Origin: Cepaea nemoralis
Taxonomy: Eukaryota; Mollusca; Gastropoda; Stylommatophora; Helicidae
NCBI GenBank assembly: GCA_014155875.1
Contig: JACEFZ010024489.1
Location: 248,001-312,000 of the forward strand
Length of the DNA: 64,000 bases
Direction of reading: 5' to 3'
The translations under genes and the position numbers were made by a program. A model generated the notes under the pieces. That model was given only the letters and a program-made list of their open reading frames with translations. It was not told the origin of the DNA and made no database searches. How positions within the stretch are numbered: the stretch's first letter is position 1; the number at the start of each line of letters is the position of its first letter. This document shows, piece after piece, positions 33,446 through 45,689 of this stretch.

Positions 33446-33526
33446 TGTACAGAATGACTATCCGGCCCGCGCTCGTCATTTTCTCAGCTAATCCGGTCCG
33501 CCGTGAAAAAAGTTTGGTGACCCCTG

Positions 33527-35318
33527 GACTAGGGGACAAGAATGAAAGAGGTTGCAGACTAGTACAGTGGGCAAAATAGCAAGATTTATTATTGGAAACA
33601 CCTGGTTTCAACAGCACCCAAGGAGATTATGGACATGGAGGAGTCCTGATCATAAGGTCAGAAATCAGATTGATTACATCCTCATCAACAGAAGATTTCG
33701 AAATGCCTTAAAAGTCACAAAAACTATACCAAGCGCAGACTGCTACAGCGACCATAGATTAATCTTATTAAGCAATTTACATATAAAATTAAAGAAAGTC
33801 AAATATTCACCAAGAAACACAAAATTTGATCTACAAGCACTGAAGAAATAAAAGATAAATTTAACGTAGAGGTAAAGAACAGATTCGATGCATTGACCGA
33901 TATGGAAATATTATTTCAAGACGTCAGTGACAAATGGGAAATTTTAAAGAAATCAGTCAACCAAGCTGCAGAAACAACCATCCAAGAAATAAAGATAATA
34001 GGACGCAAGAAATGGATGACGGAAGACATCTTAAAACTCATGGAAGTAAGAAGAAATAACAAAAATAACAAGGAAAAATATGAAGAGATTCACAGGAAAA
34101 TTAGGAAGCTATGCAAAGAGGCTAAAGAAACATGGCTTGAGGAAAATTGCAAGGAAATTGAACATCAACACAACACCCGGAATACCAAATTAATGCACAA
34201 AAGAATTAATGACATCACTAACAAAAGAACACACACATCAACGGGTTGCCTAAAAACCAAAGATGGCAAAATCATAATAGAAAAAGATCAGATTTTACAT
34301 GCGTGGTCAGATTATGTGAAAGACCTTTATGATGATACAAGAGAAGAACAATATAATCATCGGAATAATAATGAAGGACCAGCAATTTTGAAGATAGAAG
34401 TTCAGAATGCTCTTAACCATATGAAAACTGGCAAGACCCCGGGTACAGATAACATCACAGTAGAAATGATCAATGCCTTAGAAGAATATGGAATAGACCA
34501 AGTCACCAGACTGCTGAACGCAATATACGATACTGGAGATATACCTCCTGAATTATGTAATTCTATATTTATTGCAATCCCGAAGAAATCAGGAGCCATG
34601 GAATGCGATCAACATAGAACAATTAGTATAATGAGCCACATCACAAAGATTCTGCTGAGAATTATCATGCAAAGAGTTAGGAAGAAAATACAACCCGAAA
34701 TAGGAGAAGAACAATGTGGGTTTGTAGAAGGCAAGGGCACAGTAAATGCTGTGTATATACTGAGAACAGTAATTGAGCGTTCTATAGAAGTAAACAAAGA
34801 TCTATATCTTTGCTTTATTGACTACACAAAGGCTTTCGATAAAGTGAGACATGTCGACATGATAAGGATGCTTGAAGATCTACAAATTGATGGAAAAGAC
34901 CTTAGACTTGTAAAAAACATATATTGGAAACAACAATCTGCCATCAGAATTGATAACGATGTAGGTCAATATCAGCCTATTAAAAGAGGTGTGAGACAGG
35001 GATGTGTAATGTCTCCAGATCTTTTTTCCCTGTACAGTGAAAATATATTTCAGAAATATAGAAGATATGGAAGGAATCAACATTGGGGGACGATACATCA
35101 ATAACATTAGATATGCAGATGATACAGTCTTGATTGCAGACAATGAACAGGACCTGCAAAATTTAGTAGATGCGGTTGTTGCACACAGTGAACAACTAGG
35201 GTTAGAACTGAATATTAAGAAGACACAGATTATGGTCGTCACTGGGAAGAAGGAAATACCACAATGTGATATACGAGTAAGATGGACATATTCTTAAACA
35301 AGTGAATCGATACTGTTA
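33527..35318 (+). mobile_element. RTE-type retrotransposon (family A), segment 2 of 3: endonuclease and RT
   Basis: It resumes with GDKNERGCRLVQWA and NTWFQQHPRRLWTWRSPDHK, then QIDYILINRRF (APE end, 33.53-33.85 kb). A linker and RT follow, open from 33893 to 35104: KTPGTDNITVEMINALEEYG, IFIAIPKKSGAMECDQHRT, YLCFIDYTKAFDKVRHVDM and IKRGVRQGCVMSPDLFSLY. The catalytic box RYADDTVLIADNEQD lies near 35105-35155, after a one-base shift. The pattern IPKK...CFIDY.KAFD and a (TGAT)n tail fit the RTE clade. An LTR element interrupts it at 35319 within YNYFGTV-equivalent codons. Confidence 0.9.
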
Positions 35319-35924
35319 TGTCAGATTCTCACCCATGGTTGCAACGCGTCGTCTGTACCAACGCCAGACAAATGCAACCGGGCTCAACTCTGAGCGATGT
35401 TAAACACACTAGGTACAACGCAGCGTCTTCGACGGCGCCAGCGAAGTCCAGCCAGGCTCAACTCTGAGCAACGCTAAGCCCGTTGCTGGTCAGTCGGAAC
35501 ACAGCGTGAAACTAGTGCCTCACGCAGGGGGACTCTACTCCGACTGACGAGAATGCTGAACGGCTCGGCAGACAGGCTTGGGACGTCGTATCGGACAGAC
35601 GGGTTGAATGAAGGCTTGTAGTGAATTGAATGTTTGAGCGTGAATCGATAGCTAGCCTGTACGAGTGTTGGAGACTGAACGCCTGTGTGATTGACTTGTA
35701 AGTGTATTGCATTGATGTATCTATTGATTGCTTGTATTGATTATATGATGACATTATGAATTATGATTTCGCGATGTATGCATTGGTTGTAAAGTGTGCG
35801 TTGCGCGAATAAAGTGTTTGAATTGTTATTACCGTGTGTCAAGTCGAGTTATTTAGTGACAGTAATTAGTTTCTCACTTGTCAGCAAACGAGCTTCAGTA
35901 CTTGCCTTACGCAAGACCCTGACA
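35319..35924 (+). repeat. 5' LTR of the GMR1-like element
   Basis: 606 bp, TG...CA ends with short inverted termini (TGTCAG/CTGACA). It carries an AATAAAGTG polyadenylation-like signal near 35807. It differs from the 3' LTR at several sites, including a replaced block near 35831-35846. No PBS starting directly after the LTR is convincing. Confidence 0.93.
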
Positions 35925-36102
35925 AGTGCGAACGTGGGGTCTATGTCCCCAGTGGATTTGAACTGTATAAGTGAAATTATAGGAAATAAGTGTAGCTTGT
36001 CGTCCCTGGGGGAAAGTGGAGGCAATAAGCACACTTTTAAAATCCTTCTTATACTTTGGAACTATTGTCAGACCTTTGTCTACACTCCCCCGTTATGTCT
36101 TT

Positions 36103-36154
<52 letters not shown>

Positions 36155-38060
36155 TTCCTTCATAACATACCCCGACAACAGTTTCCTCAAACAATTAATA
36201 GCATATTTAATGCTGAAAACTATGTCAGGTGTAGGTATTGAATGTGTATATGTAATTTGTGGTGTAGTCTATTGTGTAGGTGAGATAAGATTGACAGTCC
36301 AAGATTCATCTCACAGTGCTCATCACATAACGGCATATATTGTCACCACAGCACAGAACTTGTTTACTCTCACCCAGTATAGTGTCTCTCAGACTGATGA
36401 TGATGATGTCTTCACAATATCCTTGACAACGTTAGAATTAAACAGTTAGTTCACCACTGCGTGTTTTAGTAGATAATGTCTTTCCTTGTGAACTATCCAA
36501 TCACATGAACCACATGATATTCCAGGTAATGTTTATACCTCCGATATCATCGAATGACTTATCGTCTCTATATGGATACATAATTCCAACAAACACTGTC
36601 TATAGAATATCACTGATTCACGGTGTTCGTCTTATTCGTTACTGTTCTGTTTATCCAATAATAAATTCTGGCCTTATAGCCTCTTCATTTAAAGATAGTT
36701 CAGGTGCACAATATTGAGCTTCCGATCTATGTTTAGTTGCACTTTATTCTGCTGTAAGTCTCTTAGCCAGAATGCCTTATAGGTATCCGTTAATGCTAGA
36801 ACTGGCTGACCTGTATGTCTGACATCCGACTTCAATCTGGCCGATATTTATTACTTTACCAGATTAGAGTCCATTCTTTCTTTTCAGGAGTGTTGCTATT
36901 GCTTTGTTCATGGGAACCTTATAATTATCCTCGGCTGAATCGGGAATACTAATTGCACAATAAATACAAGATGCTCGTCAGTATTATCCGACTTGAAACA
37001 TTGTAACTCCCTTTTCATAATCACTCAAGAATAAATCACCACTTCTCGTGGAAAGCCAAATAGCACACTAAATTCCACTAGAATATCCAGCCTATTAATA
37101 CTCTGGCTCTGTACGACTATATGGGCTTATTCCACCAATTTCCCCATGTCCTCTTCATCTGTTTCTCAATAACAACCGAATTGTTCTTTTGATGCCCGGT
37201 CATTTCGGGACATCAATGATTATCTACTCGTTTCCTCCGACCACAGATATTCTTCTCCGTTATCACAAAAGACCGTGATACGGCGTGATCGCGAATCTCC
37301 GTTTCTCACTTCAAAGGTTTCTTGCAATTGCTTTATCGCGATACATCGGTGTTCAAAGTGTTGGACCTCGTCGTATTCCGTTGTCCAGTTAGTTTCCCGT
37401 AGACTTCGCTCCCGTCTTCAATCATTCCGATCGTTCAATCAAGGCTCTCTCAACAAACAAAATGCCGCGGCTGAGGACGCCGTTCGTTGTTCTAATAACA
37501 GTTTGGATCGTTGACCTCTAGTATCGTGACAATAAGTGCAAAGTACAAACATGGCGTCTATGTCCTTGAACCGTCATTGAGTAAGAAAAAAGTACGAACG
37601 TAGCGTAAATCAGTTGCTTGTAAAATAGGAGTGAATGGTAGCAGTGTAATCGGAAAGTTTGGAAAGGTTGGAAATGAGTTGTTGATTGCGGTGAAAAGAC
37701 GACAAAACGACTAACAAAAATACTTGACTGCATACAAACCTACAAAAAACTTAGTTGACATCGCATACACCACACACTTGCACTATGTTCTAATTTCTCT
37801 TGTTCCAAAAACAACAGGTTGGTTTGTGTCATCCGCACCTGTTGCGTGTAAAGTCCATTTTTTGTCGACCTGAAATAAGATCCATTGTGGTTCCGGGCAG
37901 TAACGAACTGCCACTGTTCAAGAAATACTTGAGTATAACTTTTTTCTCCTCTTTATACTTTTGGTTAATCAGGTCAAAGCATAGGCTGTATTAGTAAAGA
38001 TTGTAAATTACTAACAACATAATTAATTTTGTGTGGATTTTTTTCATCAGACATATTTTT
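35925..38060 (+). other. Untranslated leader of the GMR1-like element
   Basis: About 2.1 kb between 5' LTR and gag with no conserved domain. The 217-codon frame at 35796-36449 starts inside the LTR, spans the CT repeat and looks fortuitous. Confidence 0.5.
36105..36150. repeat. (CT)n microsatellite
   Basis: About 23 CT dinucleotides inside the long leader of the GMR1-like element. Confidence 0.97.
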
Positions 38061-38064
38061 CATC

Positions 38065-39270
38065 ATGTCTAGCTTAAATGATTACATCGAAATGGGTTTA
38101 AAGATGAATCTTCCGGTGAGGATTTGAGAGACTGGAGTGAGAGAAACTTTGCAGAATACCTCCTATTACAGGAAAAAGCTAATGAGCGTGATGAGAGACC
38201 CTCCGAAAGGTCTTTGAAACAGTCTGAGTAGATACAAGAAAGGCAGAATCAGAGTCTGCTTTGAAACTTAAAAAGCAGAAACAGAGTCGGCTTTGAAACT
38301 TAAACAAGTAGAATCAGAGGCAGAAATAAGAAAAGCTGAAATTGTAGCTCAGAGCAAGAGAGAAGAGCTTCGAAGTACAACTAAAATTGAACAATTGAAA
38401 GCTGAAACTTCAAAAGAGAAGGAAGATAGAAAGTCAGACAAAGAACAACCGTACAAAAAGTACCAAGGGATTGTTAAAAATTACACCACGGGCGACTGCA
38501 TAGCAGCCTTCACCCAAAACTTTGAATGCATTATGGAGCATTATCAAATCCCAAAGACTGAATGGCATATGATATATATGAGAAGTCTTTCTGGGAAACC
38601 TCTGAAAGTAATAGAAACTATTCCCAATGACCTAAAGAAAGATTATCAGTATATTAAGTCTAAAATTATGTCTCATTTCCTGTTAGATGAAGCAGGCTAC
38701 AGAGAACAGTTTAGTAAATTGTCACCTAAACCAACACAAACTGTTCTCTGACTACGTCTCAGTAGTACAGGCATATTTTTGCTAAGTGGCTGTCAGCAGC
38801 AAAGTGAATGAGAGTTTTGATAGATTGAAAGATCTTATTTTGAGAGATAAAATTATTACATCTCTCCCACCACCATTTTCGAAATTTCTATTGGAATGTC
38901 AGTGTGAGAGTGTACAACAGATCGAGAGTCGTGGCTCGGGTTATTTTGCAGCCAATAAACAATGTTTCAAGAGTGAATTGACTAGCACAGACTTTGTAGC
39001 AGCAGCTACATATGATAGATCTAAGTCAGTGCCCTACAATAAGCAGAAACCCTATAAACAATCTGCGGAGAAATATTATCAATGCAGATATTGCCATTTT
39101 TCACACAACGAAAATGAGATGTGTGATCAGCACCCAGGGTACACCTCTTACTTAAAGAATTACGTAGCTAATCAAGATAGGAGAGAAAGAGCTACAAACG
39201 TCTCACCAAATGCTTCCTTTGTAAAGCATATGGCCACTGGCGCCATGCTTGTAAAGGCAGAGAATGACTA
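38065..39270 (+). pseudogene. Degenerate gag of the GMR1-like element
   Basis: Starts MSSLNDYIEMGLKMN at 38065. Interrupted frames include a charged coiled-coil segment (ESEAEIRKAEIVAQSKREEL) and a capsid-like helical part (CIMEHYQIPKTEWHMIYMRS, KIMSHFLLDEAGYREQF), then LILRDKIITSLPPPFSKFLL. A CCHC knuckle, CFLCKAYGHWRHAC, near 39211-39252 has perfect CX2CX4HX4C spacing but lies one frame away from the preceding open frame. Several stops. Confidence 0.82.
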
Positions 39271-39494
39271 GAAAGGCTAATGCAGCCATTGTTTGATAGC
39301 TCTTCCTCAGATGAGGAAATGGTAGAAGATCATCCTGTAAATTCAGCATCATTCCATTGATGTGTTTCACCACGAAAAATGTACCATCTGTGATTCGTTT
39401 CCATGAGGATGGCGTTTTAACATGCGGCCATTCCATACCTGTTACAAATGAGGAGGCCAATTTAGTGATTAACTCCAAAGGTAAATTAAACATC

Positions 39495-39670
39495 CACCAG
39501 TAGGTCATGTTAATGGTCAAAGCTGCCACCGTTTTACGTGATAGCGGCAGTACTCTCATTGGTTTAAAGAGAGACTATATTTACCCTCAGAGTACACTGG
39601 TAAACATGTTACATGCAGAACTTTCTCAGGTAACATCGAGAAATACCCTCTTGCATGGGCATACATAGAT
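39495..39670 (+). pseudogene. Aspartic protease remnant of the GMR1-like element
   Basis: VKAATVLRDSGSTLIGLKRD contains the D-S-G catalytic motif after hydrophobic residues, as in retroelement proteases. The downstream flap and ILG-like segment (AALTNPCCDIIIGDLPE near 39700-39745) are frame-shifted. Confidence 0.75.
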
Positions 39671-39869
39671 ACACCATTTCTTACAGGAAGGTCAAATGCG
39701 CAGCATTAACCAATCCTTGTTGCGATATTATTATTGGTGACCTTCCTGAGGTAATGATATGCCACATGACAGTATTACATCCTTCTGTCACTTGTAACAT
39801 TGAATAATACCTATTTCACCTTCATCTCAAATCACTGTTCATGATGTATTACCACCTGTGAATTAATGC

Positions 39870-42183
39870 ATGTATGCCAATTCGTTAACATCGGCACATG
39901 AATATACTGATCTGAACGTAACACCAAATTGTAATGTGATTGATAACCTTGATATTACAAATGCAGTAACCAGATCTGCTGCTCAAATGCAAGATCGAAT
40001 CGATCATACAGAGGCTTTACAAATAGTAAGCCCAGTTGTAACATCTCCTGAAATAACCAGGGAGAAATTTATAACAGCCCAAAAAGCCGATCGATTGTTG
40101 CAGAAATATTTTAAATTAATAGGCCAAAAGCCACGAGTATCGAAGAACGCCAGATGGCATTTTGCTCTGAAAAATGGGATTCTGACACGGTACTATACCA
40201 AAGGTTCTAGCACTACAGAACAGACGGTGCTACTGTCATGAGTTAAACGCTGATCCCTGCTTCCTCTACAATGATATTGACCTGACGTTTAACTGCTAGA
40301 GCTAAATTGTACAATCACATGTAGGACAGCCTCACTATGCTGACTCCAACATAAATCCAACAACAAAGTCATTCGAGTGAACTGAGATATAATTTATCGC
40401 AGGCAACTTCAACAGCAAACGTGAGCGAGTGAGCGCATCCAGTCTTAAATCTTTCGCACCGCACTTTCGCTCTTGCTTCTCCGTCGCTATTCGTTTATCT
40501 AGACTGTGTGGATAGTTGGGCACCAAGCGGGCCCCCTGCCATGAGAATGAATGTCTAACAAACGCCTACCTTCCTCTGTCATATACCCGCTATGCCAGCG
40601 ACCGTGGCATCAGGATAGCCAAGAGTACCTGTAGTCAATTGCCGGATACACCTAGAGCGACTTCATGTGGATATCGAGGATTGGCAGCATCATAAAGGCC
40701 GGTATTCTGTGACTGGTGTTGAAGCACGTCCTAACTTGTCTTTGCTGGATCACAAACTAAAGCTTAAGCCGTTACGGTGTTAGGTGACGTCGTACAATGC
40801 GTCTAAATTGCGTTCAATGTTGGTGTCACAATGTTCACCATTTGTGCCATTCTTTATCTTCTTCTTTGATGCGCTAACTCATCAATTTAATGTTGCATCA
40901 CTGTCATTTGCCACATGACAGCTACCATCAGAAAACCGCAACCAGGCATTACACCTAGCGCATGACATACCATTTGCAGGGCATATGGCTTATGCCAAAA
41001 CTAGAGCGAGGTTACTTACTCAGTTCTATTGGCCTAAATTCTGCAGTGATACCAAAAACTATTGCAGATCCTGTCACATCTGCCAAAAGCTTGTTAAAAA
41101 GGGTAAACACCCGCAAGCTGAACTGCAAGTCACTGATTTGGTAAGCAGACCGTTTGAAAAGATCTCTGTCGATATAGTTGGTCCTCTTAACCACATAACA
41201 TCGAGAGGGAATAAATATATTGTAACAGTAATTGACCTCTGTAGTCGGTGGCCAGAAGCGATTCCTCTTAAGAACATAACTTCCAAAGACATCATGGAAG
41301 TCTTCTTCCATATCTTTTCGAGGGTAGGATTCCCTGATACCATCCTCTCAGACCGGGGTAGTCAGTTCATATCATCAGCCACTCAAGCCTTTACTAAAAT
41401 GTTAGGGGGTAAAGCAGTGTTTTAACAGCCCCTACCATCCTCACTCAACTGGTATTATAGAAAAGATCAACGGGATCTTAAACATATGCTCTCAAAAGTT
41501 ACCCAGGAACACCCTGAAGACTGGGATACGTATCTACCTGCTATTTTATTTGCATACCGGGAAGTGCCCCATTCCAGCATTGGGTTTTCACCGTTTGAAA
41601 TTGTATATGGTGCCAAACCACGCGGCCCATTATCAATGTACCATTCTATGTTGACTGAAAGTGAAACTATACATAAACCCATTTCATCTCATGAACATGT
41701 ACATCATTGCGTGATAGGATAATGAAATCATGTGTGTTAGCCAAGGAGGCACTGAAACAATCAGGTGCTATCTACCGACAGTATGCTAACAAAGGGAATA
41801 GGACAATAACACTGACGCCAGGACAGGACGTTCTTCTTCTATTGCCAAGCGACAGACATCTACTGACAGACTCATGGCAAGGACCGTTTAAAGTGTTACG
41901 ACAAATTTCGACAGTAGATTACGAAATTGCAGTTAGGGACAAACACAAGATATTCCATATAAACATGCTTAAACTATATTACAACAGGGACGATGACCAC
42001 GTAGAGACTACAGCAAGCACGACGATAGTAGACCAGACAGACGACGACGATACTGACGAAATACCAACACCATTACTTGACACGACAACCAACCTACAGG
42101 ACATCAAGATTAATCCTAAGCTGACGCAGAAACAGACCGACAGTTGCAGACCAGTGTTACAGGAATATAGCAATATTTTTTTC
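39870..42183 (+). pseudogene. Integrase region of the GMR1-like element, interrupted
   Basis: The upstream linker ends at 40241 (ALKNGILTRYYTKGSSTTEQ). After about 680 bp of foreign sequence it resumes with the HHCC finger (LAHDIPFAGHMAYAKT and CRSCHICQKL, CX2C). The core has ISVDIVGPLNHI (first Asp), DTILSDRGSQFISS (second Asp) and, after a frameshift at 41424, a TGIIEKINGI segment with the Glu. FAYREVPHSSIGFSPFEIVY follows, then a GPY/F-like module: DSWQGPFKVLRQISTVDYEI and HINMLKLYY (about 41870-41985). Confidence 0.85.
40242..40928. mobile_element. Insertion in the integrase region, unclassified
   Basis: About 690 bp unrelated to retroelement coding separates TTEQTVLLS from NQALHLAHDIPF. 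CTGTCATG at 40234-40241 and CATGACAG at 40915-40922 are inverted at its edges, and AGTTAAACG/CGTTTAACT form an internal inverted pair. No ORF. A small DNA transposon is possible. Confidence 0.4.
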
Positions 42184-42208
42184 TAACAACCCAGGACAGA
42201 CAGACTTA

Positions 42209-43559
42209 GTGCATCATCATATTATTTTGACATCCGACATCCCAATAAAATGCAGACCGTACTCCATTCCCATACACTACAAAGACAAACTACACCAGGA
42301 AATTATTGACCTAGAGACAAACCATATCATCAGACGTTCACAATCACATTTTTGTTCTCCCATTGTAATTGTGAAGAAAAAGGACAACACTATAAGACCC
42401 TGTGTTGACTATCGTAAACTCAACAGCATCACACAATTGGATTTATAACCGATGAGCAACTGTGAAGACATACTGACTGAACTGACAGACTCACGTTATT
42501 TTACGAAACTGGACATGACAAAAGGTTATTGGCAAATACCGGTACACCCTGACAGCATACATTGACAGCATTTGCCACACCCTGGGGACTATACGAATGG
42601 TGCAAGCTTCCATTCGGGCTAGTTAATGCTCCAGCGACCTTTGTAAGAATGTCAAGACTTCTTTTGACAGACATTTCCAACATAATTTGGTACATGGACG
42701 ACATTTGCATACACACATAGCAACATGACAGACCATGTAACGACATTACGACAGACATTCGACAAGATCAGACAACACGGACTGACAGTTAAACCAGCTA
42801 ATGTCGAGGTAGCCTTTCAAGAAATTTCATTTGTGGGCTACAAGATCTCAAATGGCTTTATCTCGACTGACGATAACATCATGACCAGAATTCTAAAATT
42901 GTCACTTCCGACAACCAAGAAAGAATTGCGAAGTGTCTTAGGTCTCTTAAATTATTATAGACAATTTATTCCACATTTTGCTGAGTTGACCGAATGTTTT
43001 ACCAATTTACTAACAAAGAACCATCCAAATGTTATTGTGAACAGCAAATGCTTAAGACCTGCGTTTTCCAAAGTATTATCTTATTTTTCAAAGAAACCGA
43101 TTCTCAAATTGCCTGATCTTAACAATACTTTCAGGTTAAGATGTGATGCGAGCTCCGTAGCGATCGGAGGTGTACTTCTCCAAGAACACGATCAAATTTT
43201 ACATCCCTGTCTACTACGTCAGCCGTAAGTTGAAAGACAGAGAACGAAATTACAGCACGCCGGAACTTGAAGCACTCGCTCTTGTGTTTTCGGTACGTAA
43301 ACTTTCCCGATTTCTTTTAGGGAAACATTTCATTGTAGAAACAGACAATAGCCCATTGACCATTATCACCAGGGGTACGCCAAGTAACCACAAAGTGCAA
43401 GATAGGTCACTTCTTCTGCAGGACTTTAGCTTTGAAGTAAGACATATAAGTGGCTCACAAAATTCATTGGCCGACCTTCTATCTAGATGCCCATACGACT
43501 TACCCAGTAGCCAGTTAGCACCTGAGCACACTGCAGATATTGTGCAAACTGCAAAGTAA
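42209..43559 (+). pseudogene. RT and RNase H of the GMR1-like element
   Basis: RT blocks, in shifted frames: IKCRPYSIPIHYKDKLHQEI, SPIVIVKKKDNTIRPCVDYR, YFTKLDMTKGYWQIPVHP, and the catalytic YMDDICIHT at 42691-42717. The connection has FVGYKISNGF and RSVLGLLNYYRQFIPHFAEL. RNase H follows with RLRCDASSVAIGGVLLQEHD, YVSRKLKDRERNYSTPELEA, FIVETDNSPLTIIT and SGSQNSLADLLSR. Order and motifs are Ty3/gypsy type, but the module lies 3' of integrase. Confidence 0.88.
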
Positions 43560-44837
43560 TAGTGCTCAACACCATAGCCAATTTTGAAATTGTATCAGTA
43601 ACGCTGTGAAGAACGATGTGATAGGGATGAGTTAATCTCCCACTGTAAATACATTGTATATATTATTATTATTATGAGAATGTGTGTGTCGAATATGTGT
43701 GAGATATGTGATAGAATGTGTATATTGTTTTAAATATGTATTAAACATGTAATACGAGTGTCACAGGACAGTACTACAGGATCCAAAAACTTACTGAACT
43801 CGAACTTCTTCAAGTAATCCTGAGTACCTACACCACAGATCAGTCCAACGCATTTTAACCAGTGTGAAAGAGACTGTGACAACCGAATCCTAGAAGAACA
43901 CTGTAAGCCACACGGAAGAAACTATCCAACAGCTGTTTTAAAGAATTGGTTACTCCGGGTATTCAAAATCCATCCAAAACGGAAGAGCTTGGTGTTACGA
44001 TCAACCTAACACACTTGGGCAACACACCAGCTAGAAACTTCCGGTATTTTTGCATATTAATTTGAAAGTTAGCAGACGATACTAAAAGTCTCACAAAGCT
44101 TTGACGATTGTAATAAACTTTGTGTGTGAAATATTTCCATATACGGAATTGTATGTGAGGACTTTTGTTAGATGTAATCTCAGCATCGTAGTTTGATTTA
44201 CTTGGTCACAACAGTGACATTGTGTTCACTTTTGTCAGTAAGTATCAAATTCTGACACTAAGAAATGAATTTATAATTGTAATTTACTTTGTTGAAAGCA
44301 ATGTAAAATTACAGTCCCTAACCTTTGTATTACAACCAAGGGACATACCTAAAAATTATTGGTAATGTGTAAACATGTATTGAAACCATCGGCATGTTGC
44401 CTGATGGGTGACACGTCAAGATGACGTCAGTTGTGTATGGAGAAAATTGTCAAAGCTGTAGACCTTCATTAGACTCTCCGACTAAATGTTGTTGGAAGTC
44501 TAATGTTGGAGTTATCTTACAGGTAGATACTCGCAGTCTGACTTGATGGTTTTGAATTTTTGTTATAGTGGTTGAGAGGTAGGGGCGTGTTTGCCGTAAC
44601 CTACCGGACTGGCTGTGTCACATTTCAGCCAAGGTAATATCCATCGAAATGATTGTACTTGACAGTGTACTTGATGGTTCACATTATCTATTGTGTAGAT
44701 ATAGCTTACAATTACCTATACATTTTAAACCAAAGAGCTAAGTCAGATGAATAACAAGGTTCGATTCTGACAAGATAAATAAACACTATATAAAGTACAT
44801 GAAAGGATCCCCTTTCATGAAAAGGAGGGTGGGAGAA
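43560..44837 (+). other. 3' untranslated region of the GMR1-like element
   Basis: About 1.28 kb without a coding frame, ending in the polypurine tract next to the 3' LTR. Confidence 0.6.
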
Positions 44838-45439
44838 TGTCAGATTCTCACCCAGGGTTGCAACGCGTCGTTTGTACTAACGCCAGACAAATGCAACCGG
44901 GCTCAACTCTGAGCGATAGTAAACACACTAGGTACAACGCAGCGTCTTCGACGGCGCCAGCGAAGTCCAGCCAGGCTCAACTCTGAGCAATGCTAAGCCC
45001 GTTGCTGGTTAGTCGGAACACAGCGTGAAACTAGTGCCTCACGCAGGTGGACTCTACTCCGACTGACGAGAATGCTGAACGGCTCGGCAGACAGGCTTGG
45101 GACGTCGTATCGGACAGACGGGTTGAATGATGTGTATTGAATTGAGTGTTTGAGCGTGAACCAATAGCTAGCCTGTACGAGTGTTGGAGACTGAACGCCT
45201 GTGTGATTGACTTGTAAGTGTATTGCATTGATGTATCTATTGATTGCCTGTATTGATTATATGATGACATTATGAATTATGATGGCGCGATGTATGCATT
45301 GATTGTAAAGTGTGCGTTGCGCGAATAAAGTGTTTGAATTGTTATTTAGTGTTATTATTATAGTTATTTAGTGACAGTAATTAGTTTCTCACTTGTCAGC
45401 AAACGAGCTTCAGTACTTGCCTTACGCAAGACCCTGACA
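44838..45439 (+). repeat. 3' LTR of the GMR1-like element
   Basis: 602 bp, the same ends and order as the 5' LTR with scattered substitutions. The right flank resumes the family A codons directly. Confidence 0.93.
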
Positions 45440-45503
45440 TCTTGGCACTGTCATAACATCTGATGGGAGATGCCTTGAAGAGATTAGAACAAGAATTGCC
45501 ATT
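45440..45503 (+). mobile_element. RTE-type retrotransposon (family A), segment 3 of 3
   Basis: TCTTGGCACTGTCATAACAT and the next bases encode LGTVITSDGRCLEEIRTRIA, continuing from segment 2 in the same codon register. Sequence after 45503 is unrelated. Confidence 0.85.
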
Positions 45504-45536
45504 CACCCTCTGTAAAGTTCATACTACATAATAGGT

Positions 45537-45600
45537 AAATACAAAACTTGGACAGGCAATATTTTCAAACACTGCACAGTCATTAAAAATACACTCTATA
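45537..45600. repeat. Flanking direct repeat, left copy
   Basis: ATACAAAACTTGGACAGGCA then ATATTTTCAAACACTGCA recurs at 47697-47755 on the other side of the family D element, with small indels. Confidence 0.85.
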
Positions 45601-45689
45601 TTATAGGCACTGAATCAGTTAACAAGAGCATCATTTAAAAAAAAAAAAAAAACATGAAATGCAGAGCACTTCATGAAGGAAAAACTAAC

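Larger units (their letters stand above)
25876..33526 (+). mobile_element. Degenerate hAT transposon, 7651 bp, with nested insertions
   Basis: The left end is CAGGGGTCACAAAAC and the right end GTTTGGTGACCCCTG, an inverted pair. Both flanks carry GACTAGGG (25868-25875 and 33527-33534), a perfect 8-bp TSD. GC-rich subterminal CCGGCCCGCG motifs are present at both ends. A broken GTF2IRD2-like transposase lies at 31241-32990. The element is inflated by a family B non-LTR copy (26.2-28.8 kb), a family C tail (29.05 kb), a family A copy (30.4 kb) and a SINE (33.2 kb). Confidence 0.9.
35319..45439 (+). mobile_element. LTR retrotransposon with INT before RT (GMR1-like order), 10.1 kb
   Basis: Terminal repeats at 35319-35924 and 44838-45439 both begin TGTCAGATTCTCACCC and end AGACCCTGACA. 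A purine-rich tract (AAAGGAGGGTGGGAGAA) precedes the 3' LTR. Domains in order: gag with CCHC knuckle, aspartic protease, integrase (HHCC, DDE, GPY/F-like), RT, RNase H. Integrase before RT in an otherwise Ty3/gypsy-type element is the arrangement described for GMR1-like elements. Frameshifts and stops are frequent, so the copy is inactive. No TSD is visible. It splits the family A RTE element. No env-like frame is seen between RNase H and the 3' LTR. Confidence 0.88.

Noticed and set aside
35796..36449. 217-codon frame over the 5' LTR end and CT repeat
   Set aside because: Starts in the LTR, passes through a microsatellite and has no recognisable domain.
43560..44837. Envelope gene in the GMR1-like element
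   Set aside because: No open frame, signal peptide or membrane segment in this region.
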